A stretch of DNA of 64,000 bases, from NCBI GenBank assembly GCA_018340805.1, contig JACMZG010001911.1, positions 54,359,132 through 54,423,131 of the forward strand. Direction: 5' to 3'. Both the position numbers and the translations under genes were made by a program. Below are positions 31,226 to 42,404 of this stretch, piece by piece. The DNA comes from Microvelia longipes. Taxonomy: Eukaryota > Arthropoda > Insecta > Hemiptera > Veliidae. Numbering within the stretch: the first letter of the stretch is position 1; each line of letters opens with the position of its first letter. A model generated the notes under the pieces. That model searched no databases, was not told the DNA's origin, and saw only the letters and a program-made list of their open reading frames with translations.

Positions 31226-33102
31226 GCTGTGACCTCTTCAGTGAGATACTTACTGGTCAAATGCTGACTATCTCACCTTCTATGCCTATTCTTCGGGTAC
31301 AGTTTTTGGCTTCTGCGTTCTTGGTCGAGTTAAGGACAGAGCTGAAATCTCATCACTTTCCTGTCTTCACGTTTCACGCTACTCTCAGCCTGATCCACTT
31401 CAGCAAACTCCATCGCTTTTGGGAACTTGAAGAACCACCGCAGGTCGTCTGTAAGGATCCAGCTGACGAGAAATGTGAAGAGCTCTTTCGGACTACTCAC
31501 TATCGACTTCCTAATGGTAGATACGTCGTTCGCCTGCCATTTAAAGATGAGAGACCGTATATGACGGGAACTAAGAGCATGTCGCTGCGCCGCTTGCAGC
31601 ATTTAGAAAGTCGTTTAGAGAGAAATTCATTGCTTCGAGTCAAGTACCATGAATTTATGCAGGAATATATCGACCTTGGCCATATGGAGATTGCGCAAAC
31701 TCCAGGTGTCGTATGTATTCCACACCATTGTGTCGTAAAGGGTGAAGGAGAAGGGATCAAATTAAGAGTAGTTTTTGACGCTGCCGCTGCTACAGCCTCC
31801 GGTTCGCTTAACTCGGTGCTTCTAGTAGGTCCTAAACTCCAGAAAAGCATAGTTACCATACTTAACTTCCGACGCCACAGATATGTCTTCACGGCCGATG
31901 TAGTTAAGATGTATCGACAAATACTGATACATCCAGCTGACAGGAAGTATCAGCATATTCTCTGGCGCTTCAGTCCGCAGACGAAGTTCAGGAATATGAA
32001 CTTAAAACCATCACATATGGTCAAGCAGCTGCTCCGTACTTAGCGCTCCGTACCGTTCAGCAGCTTAAAGAAGATGAAGGACATCAGTTTCCTCTCGCCG
32101 TTCCGGTGCTAGAAGACGACATGTACGTCGACGATATTGCTACAGGGGAAACGAATTAAGTAAAGTTATAGCACTCAGACGTCAAGTAACCGACCTCCTC
32201 GCTAAAGGTTGTTTCGAACTCGGCAAATGGGCTGCCAATGACTCTCGCATCCTTTCTGATTTTTGCAACTCTGATCCGACTGCTGTTTTACCGCATCAGG
32301 AACCTGTTTCCCTAGAGTCCAGTGATGACAAAACTACTGTGAAGATACTCGGTCTTCAATGGGACCCTCAGAAGGACGCATTCTCTTACGCTATCGCGCC
32401 TCCTGTGGACACCTGCACTAAACGCTCTGTGCTATCAGCAGTGGCTAAAATCTACGACCCACTAGGCTACTTAGGACCTGTGATTCTCGCTAGAAGTAGT
32501 CCAGGTAGCCTGGAAGAGAAACTTGTCCTGGGGCGAAACCTTTTCCCAAGATCTCGCTGATCAGTGGAGAAGTTTTATCAGTCAGCTTCCGCTCCTGTCT
32601 CACGTCTCTATACCACGTTGGTCACTTCACCGAACGCAATCACACTGTTATGGTCTTCGTCGACGCTTCAGAACGAGCTTACTGTGCTGCTGCATACTTA
32701 CGCTCAGCTTCAGCTACAGATTGCCAGATACACCTACTTCTTGCGAAAACCAAACTTGCTCCAGTCAAAGCTACGTCAATTCCCCGCTTGGAATTGTGTG
32801 CTGCGCTACTGGGTGCTCGTTTGTTTGAATCCTTGTCTCCGTTCTGCAGCAAGCTACCCATCCAGCCTTCTTATTATTTCTTTTCTGACAGCACGGTCGT
32901 CCTCTCTTGGCTCCAAACTCCGTCGTTCCGCTTAAAGACATTCGTGGCCAACAGAGTAGTTAAAATTAAAGAGCTTACTTCGCTTGGTCAATGGCACCAT
33001 GTTTCATCTGGTGATAACCCTAGCGACATCGGTTCCCGTGGACTCCCTACCATCTCAGCTCATCGACAACCAGCTCTGGTTCCATGGACCTCCTGGTATT
33101 AA
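31195..33102 (+). pseudogene. BEL-1 reverse transcriptase and RNase H, second copy
   Basis: 31195-32043 is a 282-residue frame from the pre-RT region (FRTTHYRLPNGRYVVRLPF) through RT motif A (ADVVKMYRQILIHP). The first copy is broken several times in this part. YVDDI follows at about 32122. Conversely the part after 32150 is broken here (near 32150, 32490, 32620) where the first copy is open. RNase H (VFVDASERAYCAAAYL; FSDSTVVLSWL) ends near 33100. Confidence 0.88.
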
Positions 33103-33109
33103 ATGATGT

Positions 33110-34710
33110 TTCTTCTTGGCCCTTTGTGTAACTTCGCTCCAGAGGAAGACTTACCGAACTGAAACCGATTCAGTCGGCCAGACTCTTCTTTCTACCACTT
33201 CATCTCCCTTTCTCATCGATTGGATTAAGGAATTTACTGATCTTCCGACTCTTCTTAACAAGTTGTCTTTCACTCTTCGCTTTATCGATCGACTGCGTGG
33301 ACTGGACGTCAATATGAAAGCTGCACCTTCAGTAAATGAGATAAGAAGAGCAACTCGATTCGCATAATCGCTGTTCAACACATGCCTTCTTCAACAACAA
33401 ATCTCCCGACAGTGAAACACCGCCGCCGAACAACTGTCAAGTCTTCAACCCTTTCTTGATGGAGTATTCTCAAGGTAGGTGGTCGCCTCAGAATGCTAAC
33501 GTTCCGGATACAACGAAGCATCCTGCCATCTTACCTGCCAAATCTCATTTAACGACACTTATCCTCAACACTACCATTCTGCTTACCTCCATTGTGGACG
33601 TCTCTGCTTCTTGCTGCGCGCGTTGCAGATACTGGATCATCGGTGGACAAAGCACAGTTCGCAACTTTACTAGGAAATGCCTCAAATGCCGCATATTTGA
33701 CGCCAAACCTGTCAACAGCAGATGGGAGACTTGCCAGCTTCACGCTTCAAGGAAGTCCGTCCTTTTCGCAACGTAGGACTCGACTTTGCTGGACCGTTTT
33801 TAATTAAGACCTCCACTCTTCGAAAAGCGCCCACGATGAAAGATATTGTGTGTCTTCGTTGCTTAAGCACTAAAGCTGTTCATCTGGAGTTGGTCTCTTC
33901 ACTCTGCACCCCTGCTTTCAGAGCTGCACTAGACAGATTCATTGGTAGGCGAGGATTGCCGGAAGAACTTGTGTCCGATAATGGCACGAACTTCGTCGGA
34001 GTTGCCAATGAACTCTCTGATCTCTACAAGTGGATTAACCAGCGAACCACTCAAGATGAACTGCAAGCCTACGCCACATCGCATGAGGTGCAATGGTCCT
34101 TCAACCCTCCACATGCTCCAAACTCGGTGGGTTATGGGAAGCAGTCGTCAAGTCAGTAAAACGTCTCCTTCGTTCGACTTACGGAGAAAATGTTATGACC
34201 TTTGAAGAGCTGGCTACACTTCTCATCAAGATCGAATCAATTTTGAACTCTAGGCCTCTTTGTCCCCTTACAACTGACCCAGAGGATCTTGAGTTTCTAA
34301 CCCCAGGCCATTTTGTCATAGGATGTCCTCCGCTCGCTATTCCTGAGAAATCGCTTGGCCAGATACCCTTAAATCGATTAACGCGTTGGCAGATTATAAA
34401 CCAAAAGTCGCAACACTTTTGGCAACGTTGGCGCAAGGAATATCTCACCACGCTGCAACAACGCTCAAAATGGAGACGACAAGTTCCTAATTTACACGTA
34501 GGTGACTTAGTCCTTCTTCAAGACGACAACGCCCCGAGATTACGGTGGCCTGCTGGTCGAGTTATCGAGACACATCCAGGAGCTGACAACGTTGTTCGCG
34601 TAGTGTCAGTCCAGACTTCTAACTCTGTGCTGAAGCGTCCTGTAAATAAGGTAGTCGTCCTTCATTCTTCTGAAACTGACTCTCCTGAGTCGCTTTCTGA
34701 ACTTGATTAA
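33110..34710 (+). pseudogene. BEL-1 integrase, second copy
   Basis: Same domain order as in the first copy: zinc region, core with VGLDFAGPF, VSDNGTNFVG and LWEAVVKSVK, and the long C-terminal domain. 33722-34159 and 34093-34710 are open but in two frames, because of a missing T at about 34123 (NFGG in the first copy). Several extra one-base losses lie at 33110-33620. Confidence 0.9.
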
Positions 34711-34742
34711 AATTACCCTAGGCTAATTTTGGTAGGTGGTGA

Positions 34743-36234
34743 TGTTTGGACATGAACCCCTTTTATGTTTCATTTATGTTTTTATGTAGTTTTAAGATAA
34801 AGTCGTGATTTTTACCTGGACTTGGCACATCCAAGAATTTAGGTTTTTCCAAAACACACACAGACACTTTACACTTTATTTTCAGCTTTTCTTCTCTTCC
34901 GCCACATCTTTAGCCATCGTTCATCACATTTCTTAGCATATTTATTCATTTGATTGATATTCTACAGGCAATCTGTTAACATCGAATCACGTTGCTTCGA
35001 TATCACACAACATAACCTCATCTAGTAACCTTCGGGAAGGTTTCGCAAACTTCCGACAGTGTTACCAACCTGTTTCACACAACTTGCTTCAAATCGCTCA
35101 TCATTATCGCTGAAACCAGTGTTTCAGCATGGAACCTCATTAATTATCATCTAAATTTTGTTAATTAAATGACGTAACTCGCTATCACCATCCGAAATAT
35201 GACGAAAGAGTTCGTTATCTTTTGTAAGTGACAAAAATGCCGGCTTTGTGCATGTGATGCCAAATTTTAATTAAGTTTTAATTAATTTAATTTAGTTTAA
35301 GTGCTGTTTCGCTGTAACACCACTTAAGTGAACAGTTTCGCTACAACTGGGACGTTGCATTTATAAGGTTTGTGCAGTTTATGGACTGGTTATCGCATAT
35401 AATCATCGTCACTCACCATCTCACTCATCACCTTCGCTTAAGGGCCGTAAATACACGCTTTACATTTACACTAATAATAATTTACAACTATTAAGGATTT
35501 CTACGCTTCTAGTCATAATTATTTTATTTATATATATTTCATTAATTTTTCATGTATAATTTAGCGCTATCAAACTTAGATTTAAAACACGTAAAATAAC
35601 GTGTTTTATGGTTGTGCATGCCACCATTTTAGGTTTTATTTTAGGTTTACCGTTCGATTTTAATGATTATTTATTATTTCAATTATTACCAAATTTATGT
35701 ACAATAATTCATCGTATGAGCTTGATTAAGTTAGAATTTGCTTTAATTAGGTATAAGCTAAATTGCACCCCTCCCCCTTTTGGGGCTTGGTTATGTTTTA
35801 CGTGCTTTTAGTATATGCTTGGTTTTGTTTAATTTATATTAGTTTATACCATTTTGCATGTGCCTTGTTTTATTATTTATTATTTGTTTGTTTTTTATCG
35901 TTATTTTAATATTTATTTATTCATATCAATTTATTATACTGGTCATTATACCAGCAGGGCTTCATGGTAGATGCTATCGCTTACCTCCGCCATTTAGCTT
36001 ATATTTTATTAACCTTTGCGTATTTTATGCTTATTTCTTTAACTTCTTTAATACAACTATTAACATTCTTGTATGCTCTATTTGCATGTAATAAATCGCT
36101 TTTGCTCAACTTAAATTTTGTGTCTGGCTACCTTATTTAGGATTAAGTTAGCCCTGAGTTTTGAGGTTGGGGCTCCTTCGTTTTGCCTCTTCAGGTTTGC
36201 CATACCAGGGTATGACGCCCCTATGGGCCTGACA
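34743..36234 (+). repeat. BEL-1 3' LTR, second copy
   Basis: TGTTTGGACATGAACCCC to GGGCCTGACA, preceded by the same purine-rich ATTTTGGTAGGTGGTGA and followed by ATTTG at 36235-36239. Confidence 0.93.
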
Positions 36235-36359
36235 ATTTGAGATTGGCAATCATTTAGTCAGATACAGGACAAATATATGTGGCAAGTGTCATCCATTACC
36301 AGCATTAGTTTTTTTATTGAAAGACTTTTTAATGTATCTCTTAACGTAATAAACAATTA

Positions 36360-36640
36360 TACTAAGTTTTGCTTGAATGAATACGACAAGGATATCTATT
36401 AATTTTGTTGAATCATAAAAGTTAAGCAGTATTTAGTGTGGTCTGTGCCTGGGTGACCGATGGGAATGAAACGGATGTATTTACTATTTGAGGACAAGCG
36501 AAGCGAGTGTATATACGTGTTGCAGTATAAATTTGGTTTTTTTATATTCTGAGAACGAGCGAAGCGAGTCCTACGTATGGAGGATGAGCGTAGCGAATCT
36601 GATGTCATAAGGAAATGTTCTGAGGTGCCCAGTATCTGAT
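36360..36640 (+). repeat. 5S-derived SINE, copy 3 (duplicate of copy 1)
   Basis: Part of the large duplication. Mirror motifs at 36490, 36551 and 36580; 5S-like part at 36419-36478. 36641-37133 is the AT-rich spacer also seen at 17976-18462. Confidence 0.7.
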
Positions 36641-37138
36641 TTTTTAAGTTTAATGGAAATAGCTCATTTTAAAATAGTACTTATTACTCCACTTTATTCT
36701 GATTTATATAAGTTTATAACTAAGAGCTAAGGTTAATCAACAAAAAACATAGTAAATAGTATATCATATTGAAGAGCTGTTAAATTCATAGCTTGGCAAT
36801 TATTTTGACGTGCTAAATAAATAAACCCTTCATTATTTTATGCTGTGATAAGAAATAAGTTCGAAATGGAAATATTACAAAAAAAGGTTCCAGTTGATAC
36901 AGTTATAAACATGGAAACGACATTGGTTTAAAAAGAACTACAAAAAGATAATGACATATTTTTTAGAAAGGAAGTCGGCTTGTTATTGTATAAGGTTCTG
37001 AGAGTAGCGTTAAACTCGTTACAGACCTTCCTCCTACAGACAATTGATAAGGTACGGGGTGTATAATCCTTGCCTAAAGCATTATATAGTTCATAATTAA
37101 TATTAATGATCTAATTAAAATTGGTTAATAAAAGGGAG

Positions 37139-37353
37139 TGTCACTGTCGTGAAGACAGATATATTTTTATCTGTCACACAATATTATATTTAGTTTAGTT
37201 TCATAGTTTAAGCTGTTACTTTAATTCTTTTACGTAATGAAGTAATAATCAAGTTAAAAATTGTAATAAAGCAATAAAAGAGTTACAAAAGTTATAAGTA
37301 TTTTAGTAAAAGATTAAGTAATAAGAAGCACGCTGCAAGAGTTGGCAGCGACA
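37139..37353 (+). repeat. BEL-2 5' LTR
   Basis: 215 bp, TG...CA ends. Differs from the 3' LTR by about one base seen (ACTTTAATTC versus ACATTAATTC), so insertion is recent. Confidence 0.95.
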
Positions 37354-37510
37354 GTAAAAGAATTAAAACTCAAGATTCGAAATTTATGCAAAGTTTGACA
37401 ACTTAAAAGAAAACATCTGTCATATAGAGAATTTTTTGGAAATTTGAACTAAAATTTGATTAGTCCGTAAGTAGCTATTGTAATCTAGTTTAAAACCTTT
37501 CAACATCAAA

Positions 37511-39474
37511 ATGTCTGATTCTGAGACCAATGAGGTTGGTAAAGAGTTTAACTTGAACGAGTTTTTGAGCGAGTTAAAACGTAAGAGAGAGGAAGTTATC
37601 AACCTTATCAACCCAAGCTAAAGGAAGACCTGGCAATCATGGAGTTTTAGCGGTAGCCAGGACTTCTCTGAGTGAAATGGTCGAACTATTAAGCACAGTT
37701 AAAGGGCGTTAAAAATATGGAGCAAACTGTGTTTAATGTTGAATGGTTCATAAATGAAAGACAGCTCGAGATTGAGAACTTAGAGACGAGTCCATCAACA
37801 TTAATAAAATCTAAATCAGTTCGATCAAACAGTTCAAGAGCCAGCGCGAGCAACATACTTGAGGCACAATTAAAACTCCAAAAAAGAAATCAAGAGATTC
37901 AACGTCAGCAGCTCGAACTCGAGCAGCAAAGAGCTAGATATGCACTCGAGTTAGCTCAAGAGCTTGAAAATAATAAATTAATTTCTGAAGCGTTGAAAAA
38001 TCCTGAGATAACGCTGGAAGAGATAGAAAAATACATGAGTGATGACAACCAAGATATGGAAAGAAAGCTTGAATCTCCATCATTGCCGACCATCAGATTC
38101 ACAGAGCCGACATCTCGAGAGACGCAGCCAGAGCTTGCAATGAGACCAAACCATGGCACTGATTCTGCTCCAGTTAAACCTCGATCTTCTGTTGAATGAA
38201 GCTTCTTCGATGGTAGTGGTAGCTAAAATTAATCAGTTAAATGCTTTCCAACCAATGTTGTTTAATGGTAATAGTGAGAGTTATCCTTTGTTTAGAGAGG
38301 AGGTTAGGAATCATCTAGAGGACGGAATTCTTTCCGATCACGAGAAAAAAATGTTTCTGTCAAAATTTTTAGAAGGGGAAGCTTTACGTGTTTACAGATC
38401 TAATATGGGGTTGACTTTTAATCAAAGTATAGAGTTATTAGAGAAACGTTTCGGCTCTAATACTGCTATAGTAGAAGCGTGGATTAAAAAATTGACTGCA
38501 GGTCCTCCAATTCTATGCAATGATAAAAAAGCTATGCTAGATTTTACTGATTTAGTCACTACAGCCACCAATGTACTTAAGGGGAAGCAGTATGATGAGA
38601 TAAGTTCTAAGCTATGCCTAAAGAATATAGTTAAAAAATTGCCATCAAAGTTTCGATCAGGGTGGATCACGTATATTGCCGATAAAGAGGACAATGAAAC
38701 AATTAAAGATCTATCAAATTATTTAAATAAAATTATCGTACAATACAGTCATCCCGTTTATAGTGATGATTATACCCCTACTCAAAACTTTTCTGGTGTA
38801 CCGGCGAAAAGTTTGGCAATTAATAGTTCTAGTTATAATAATAGCAGTCAAGTAAAAACCGAAACCGAGCCCAATTTGAGATTTCATGTGAATTTTGCAA
38901 AGCGCCTCATGAGCTTAACGTTTGTAAAAAGTTTATTAGTTTAATTTGGGAAGAGAAAAAGAAGTTTATAAAGAGTAATAAGATTTGCTATTCTTGCTTA
39001 AAAAGAGCTAACCACATCGCTAGGTATTGTAGGGGTAGGTTAAGTTGTTTAATTGAAGGATGTGGAAAGAAACACCCAACTTCGCTGCATAAATTTAAAA
39101 CCGATGAATATGTAAGACGGTCATGTAGAGTTACCGTTAAAGAACTAAACCAACCGATTGAGAAATTAAATTTAGGGTTAGGGCAGTCTATTGATGATAA
39201 ACATTTTATTAAAAGAATAGAGAGTGGGTTAAAACCTTCAATAAAATCAAAATTAAATTTGGAAATAAATAAAAATAAGTTTAATGAAGCTGAGTTTTAT
39301 TTAGTCGGAGCAAACCAAACATTTAAGAAAAAGTTAAAACTTATTGAATCACACAATAATAATAAATCCAATAATAATTTATCGCATGCATCCAATCTTG
39401 GCCCGCTTAGTCCATTTAGACAATGTAGGGATAATTGTGCTTTTGGAGGGAGAGTACGGCATGCAGTTGGTTAG
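37511..39474 (+). pseudogene. BEL-2 gag polyprotein
   Basis: Three frames together give a BEL/Pao gag. The N-terminal coiled-coil part runs 37511-38199, with an extra C near 37612 that is absent in the other copy. The capsid part lies at 38220-38944 (NAFQPMLFNGNSESYPLFRE, as in DUF1759-type proteins). A zinc region at 38885-39105 has CEFC...H...C, CYSCLKRANHIARYC and a CGKKH...H end. The last stretch runs on to a stop at 39472-39474. Shifts near 38195 and 38870 separate the blocks. Gag would form the particle and bind RNA. Confidence 0.8.
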
Positions 39475-39890
39475 GCAACAGTAGAGTGCCTGTATATGAT
39501 TATACAGGCACTCTAGGCAACAGTAAACAACTACTGTTAAAATTATCTAAAAGAAGGCATATAACAACTTAATAATTAATTACTACCACGCAAGAGTTCA
39601 TTACGAGAATCGAGGAATGACAAAATATAGGATCAGTAGTCATGGTGTCTGGATCATTGAAGCCTAGTAGAAGTATCAGAGCATCGAAATTATTTTAACA
39701 GTACATTGTTCGTAATAATTTTGCAGAGCCTTCGCATAGAAATTAAAATGGCCGATATAATACTGGAAACGGCCAATATGCATTCTTATTTAAAAACACC
39801 GGTTGAGGGTTCATCCCCGCCGAGGACAGTTTGAGTTCTCTAATTGGAGAGCCGTGGAGGTAAATTCGAGCCCCGAATTTAGGGGAGCCA
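39475..39890 (+). other. BEL-2 3' noncoding part with perfect hairpin
   Basis: 39482-39496 and 39501-39515 are perfect 15-bp complements (TAGAGTGCCTGTATA and reverse) around a TGAT loop, bordered by TAGGCAACAG on both sides. Further on nothing coding is seen. 'gaatttaggggagcca' just before the 3' LTR is a plausible polypurine tract. Confidence 0.7.
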
Positions 39891-40105
39891 TGTCACTGTC
39901 GTGAAGACAGATATATTTTTATCTGTCACACAATATTATATTTAGTTTAGTTTCATAGTTTAAGCTGTTACATTAATTCTTTTACGTAATGAAGTAATAA
40001 TCAAGTTAAAAATTGTAATAAAGCAATAAAAGAGTTACAAAAGTTATAAGTATTTTAGTAAAAGATTAAGTAATAAGAAGCACGCTGCAAGAGTTGGCAG
40101 CGACA
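39891..40105 (+). repeat. BEL-2 3' LTR
   Basis: 215 bp, same ends as the 5' LTR; followed by GGGAG. Confidence 0.95.
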
Positions 40106-40110
40106 GGGAG

Positions 40111-40205
40111 AAATAGAACTCACGAGGTAGCGAACATATATAACCTTTATTTTTTATAACCATCACAACTAGTCTCTTAACTCATCAGATCTAGCGGTTA
40201 AAACA
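40111..40205 (-). repeat. gypsy-2 3' LTR, part, interrupted by BEL-2
   Basis: On the minus strand a purine tract GAGAAGGAGGA is followed by TGTTTTAACCGCTAG at 40205, the usual polypurine tract to LTR junction. After 95 bp BEL-2 begins. The other side of BEL-2 (CTCCC then TTTTATTAACCA on the minus strand at 37138-37122) may be the rest of the LTR. 40206-40400 is AT-rich noncoding. Confidence 0.55.
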
Positions 40206-40399
40206 TCCTCCTTCTCACAAATGGAAGAGAGGAAAAAAAATTAATATAAAATACTGTATAAAAATACAAATCAAAATTCTTAATGAGAAAACAAATTAAA
40301 CTTACTAAATAATTATTTATTTCTTCTAAATAATAGGAACTGAATAATTAACTTCTAAAATAAAATGCATTAAAAGCAATTTCAAGTTTCATAATCTTT

Positions 40400-41127
40400 T
40401 TACCACCCTGGTTTACATTTATCTCTACTAGGGCGAGATCTGGGAGTATGAGAGGGAGATGAGTTATCCTTTCTAGGACTTAGAGTGTTTTCACCAGAAT
40501 ATGGTGAACCTCCATAACTGGTGGTGAGGATGGCGGTTCTATTAGTCTATTAACTCACCAGTTTTATCTTTATTATTTAATGAGTTGTTAAGGTTTTCCC
40601 TGGGAGGTGACTCAGGTTGAGTGGAGTTATCACATATTTTTTTTAATCTACCAGCCATACTGTTTCTCCTATCTCTAGATCTCTCATTTTTTAGCTCTAT
40701 GACGTTTATTATAATTATAAGCCATTTTCAGTTTCCTATTTTCTTGGGATTTTAAAATATCTAATTTATTACTTACCTCTTCCTGCTTACGAGGTACACA
40801 GGGCACTCGAGTGCGTAGTTTTCTATTCATTAGCAACTCGGCCGGACTAAAGCCATGTTCAAGTGGTGTAGCTCGATAAGCTAAAAGGGCTAAGCATAAA
40901 TCATCATTTTTTATCAAGTTTTTGGCAACCTTTACTGCTGCTTCTGCGCACCCGTTTGATTGGGGGTAATATGGGGAACTAGTTACATGGGTGAATCCAT
41001 ATTGTTCAGCAAATTTGTCCCCAATGAACTGGCCTCCCCAATCAGTTCGTACCACTTCAGGAACCCCCTTGGTGGATAAAACTTGTTTAACATTTTTAAT
41101 TATAGTTGTTTCAGTCATATTATTCAA
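40400..41127 (-). pseudogene. gypsy-2 integrase fragment
   Basis: 40684-41127 encodes the second half of a Ty3/gypsy integrase. TDWGGQFIGDKF has the second catalytic Asp, SPYYPQSNGCAEAAVKVAK the Glu, and LLAYRATPLEHGFSPAELL the conserved segment after it. A Ser/Pro/Asn-rich tail continues with shifts to about 40405. The first catalytic Asp and everything upstream are missing; at about 41130 it meets the 3' LTR of gypsy-1, which probably inserted here. Confidence 0.85.
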
Positions 41128-41129
41128 AA

Positions 41130-41276
41130 GTAATAGTTAAATATATAAAACAAAGTACTTTTTAAGTAGTTATAATTAATAACAAAAACATCGAGTCCGC
41201 ATTACAATAAAAATCTATCTCCTCTTTTTCTTCTTCTTCCTTATATCCCAAGCGTGTTCTAATATCCATCATAACA
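41130..41276 (-). repeat. gypsy-1 3' LTR
   Basis: TGTTATGATGGATATTAG begins directly after AATAAGAGGGGCA on the minus strand. About 147 bp are present before gypsy-2 sequence starts. The far end is not fixed because no 5' LTR is available for comparison. Confidence 0.65.
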
Positions 41277-41284
41277 TGCCCCTC

Positions 41285-41928
41285 TTATTGATTGTAATCC
41301 TTTAGCCATGTTGGTGATTTTACCCTCCTTCCTATTTTTGTTATTATATCTTCTGTGTCCTGTATCCCAGTTTTCTCATTTTCTTCATTATACTTCATCT
41401 CAGTTTTCTCATTTTCTTCATTATGACTTGATGACTCTGGTTCCTCTGAAGCTGTAATATTATCTTGACATGGTCTCATAAATATTCTATTTCTTGTATA
41501 GAATGGATTATTGGATTTGACTACGTATGATCTAGGTTCAGGATTAATCTTGTGGATCTCACCTCTTTGCCAAGTTTTACCTCTACGCAGCCACACCTGT
41601 TGTCCTGTTTTTAAATTACTTAAAACTTTTTTACCTTTGTCCCCATGAATATGTTGTTTAGCTTGTCGCTTACATAGGTCCTTACGGACCCTATTTGTTA
41701 ATTCATTCTTTAAGTTTGAAGGCAGTGTTGGAATGCCTGCATTTATTTTTCTGCCAAACCTAATTTCAGCTGGGGATAGCAGTTTTTCTGTTGGAGTTGT
41801 TCTGTGAGCAAGAAGCACGTCATATATATCTTGATTTGATTCGAGTGTTTTTTTCATACATATTTTGATAGTTTGTATATGTCGCTCAGCCAACCCATTA
41901 GATTTAAGATATTCTGGGGTAGATGGAT
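41285..41928 (-). pseudogene. gypsy-1 integrase, C-terminal half
   Basis: From SNGLAERHIQTIK, with the catalytic Glu, the frame continues through VLLAHRTTPTEKLLSPAEI and a basic C-terminal domain (GQQVWLRRGKTWQRGEIHKI) to a short acidic repeat (NEENEKTEMKYNEENEKTGI) and stops at 41285. The 5' half lies at 43093-43440 beyond the PLE insertion, and the frames on both sides agree once the insert and one target duplication are left out. Confidence 0.88.
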
Positions 41929-41994
41929 TTAATTTTATTTAAAAGGAATTGAAAGAAACAGTCTCTCCACTGATTTTAAAGATAATTTATAGAC

Positions 41995-42040
41995 AGAGCC
42001 AGCTTTCAGTTTTAACAAACCATCATCAGTGCCTAACCAA
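41995..42040 (-). ncRNA. Hammerhead-ribozyme-like core in the PLE 3' part
   Basis: On the minus strand GCACTGATGATGG at 42032-42020 is followed 9 bases later by a CTGAAAGC block (42009-42002). CTGATGA...GAAA is the conserved core order of hammerhead ribozymes, which are known in PLE terminal repeats. A stem between (GGTTT with AAACT) is short and imperfect, and stems I and III were not established. Confidence 0.35.
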
Positions 42041-42404
42041 CAAAGTACAAACCAAATAAATTACAAAAAATCAAAAGAAAACGCCACTACAGAATAACAA
42101 TAAACAGCAACTACTCTAAAAATACAAAAAAAAATATGAAATAATAATCATAAATAAATAAATAGGTAACATAAATAAGCCAAATATATAAAATAATTGA
42201 AAAATGATATAATATAAATTAGGTATAAGTAAGGTACAATATAAATGCATAAAAATGAATATAAAATAAAAATAATTCAAATTATTAGAATTATAGTAAT
42301 GAACTAAATAAAATAAATAAAATGTATAAATAGAAATAAATGAAATATCGATTAAATTAAGGTAAATGAAATAGATAAATTACCGGCGAGTCGAGAAGAA
42401 AGAG

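Larger units (their letters stand above)
30616..36234 (+). mobile_element. BEL-1, second copy, 5' end lost in the gap
   Basis: Begins at the gap edge inside the zinc knuckle and matches 11933-17563 almost base for base through protease, RT, RNase H, integrase and 3' LTR. The 3' flank ATTTGAGAT..GGCAATCATT is also the same as that of the first copy, so the two are copies of one insertion event, not two insertions. Confidence 0.92.
37134..40110 (+). mobile_element. BEL/Pao element BEL-2, complete, without pol
   Basis: 215-bp LTRs at 37139-37353 and 39891-40105 (TGTCACTG...GCGACA) are flanked by the 5-bp duplication GGGAG at 37134-37138 and 40106-40110. The 2.5-kb interior codes only for gag; no protease, RT or integrase is present. 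It must have moved with enzymes from a relative. The 3' flank reads as the 3' LTR of the minus-strand gypsy-2. Confidence 0.93.
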
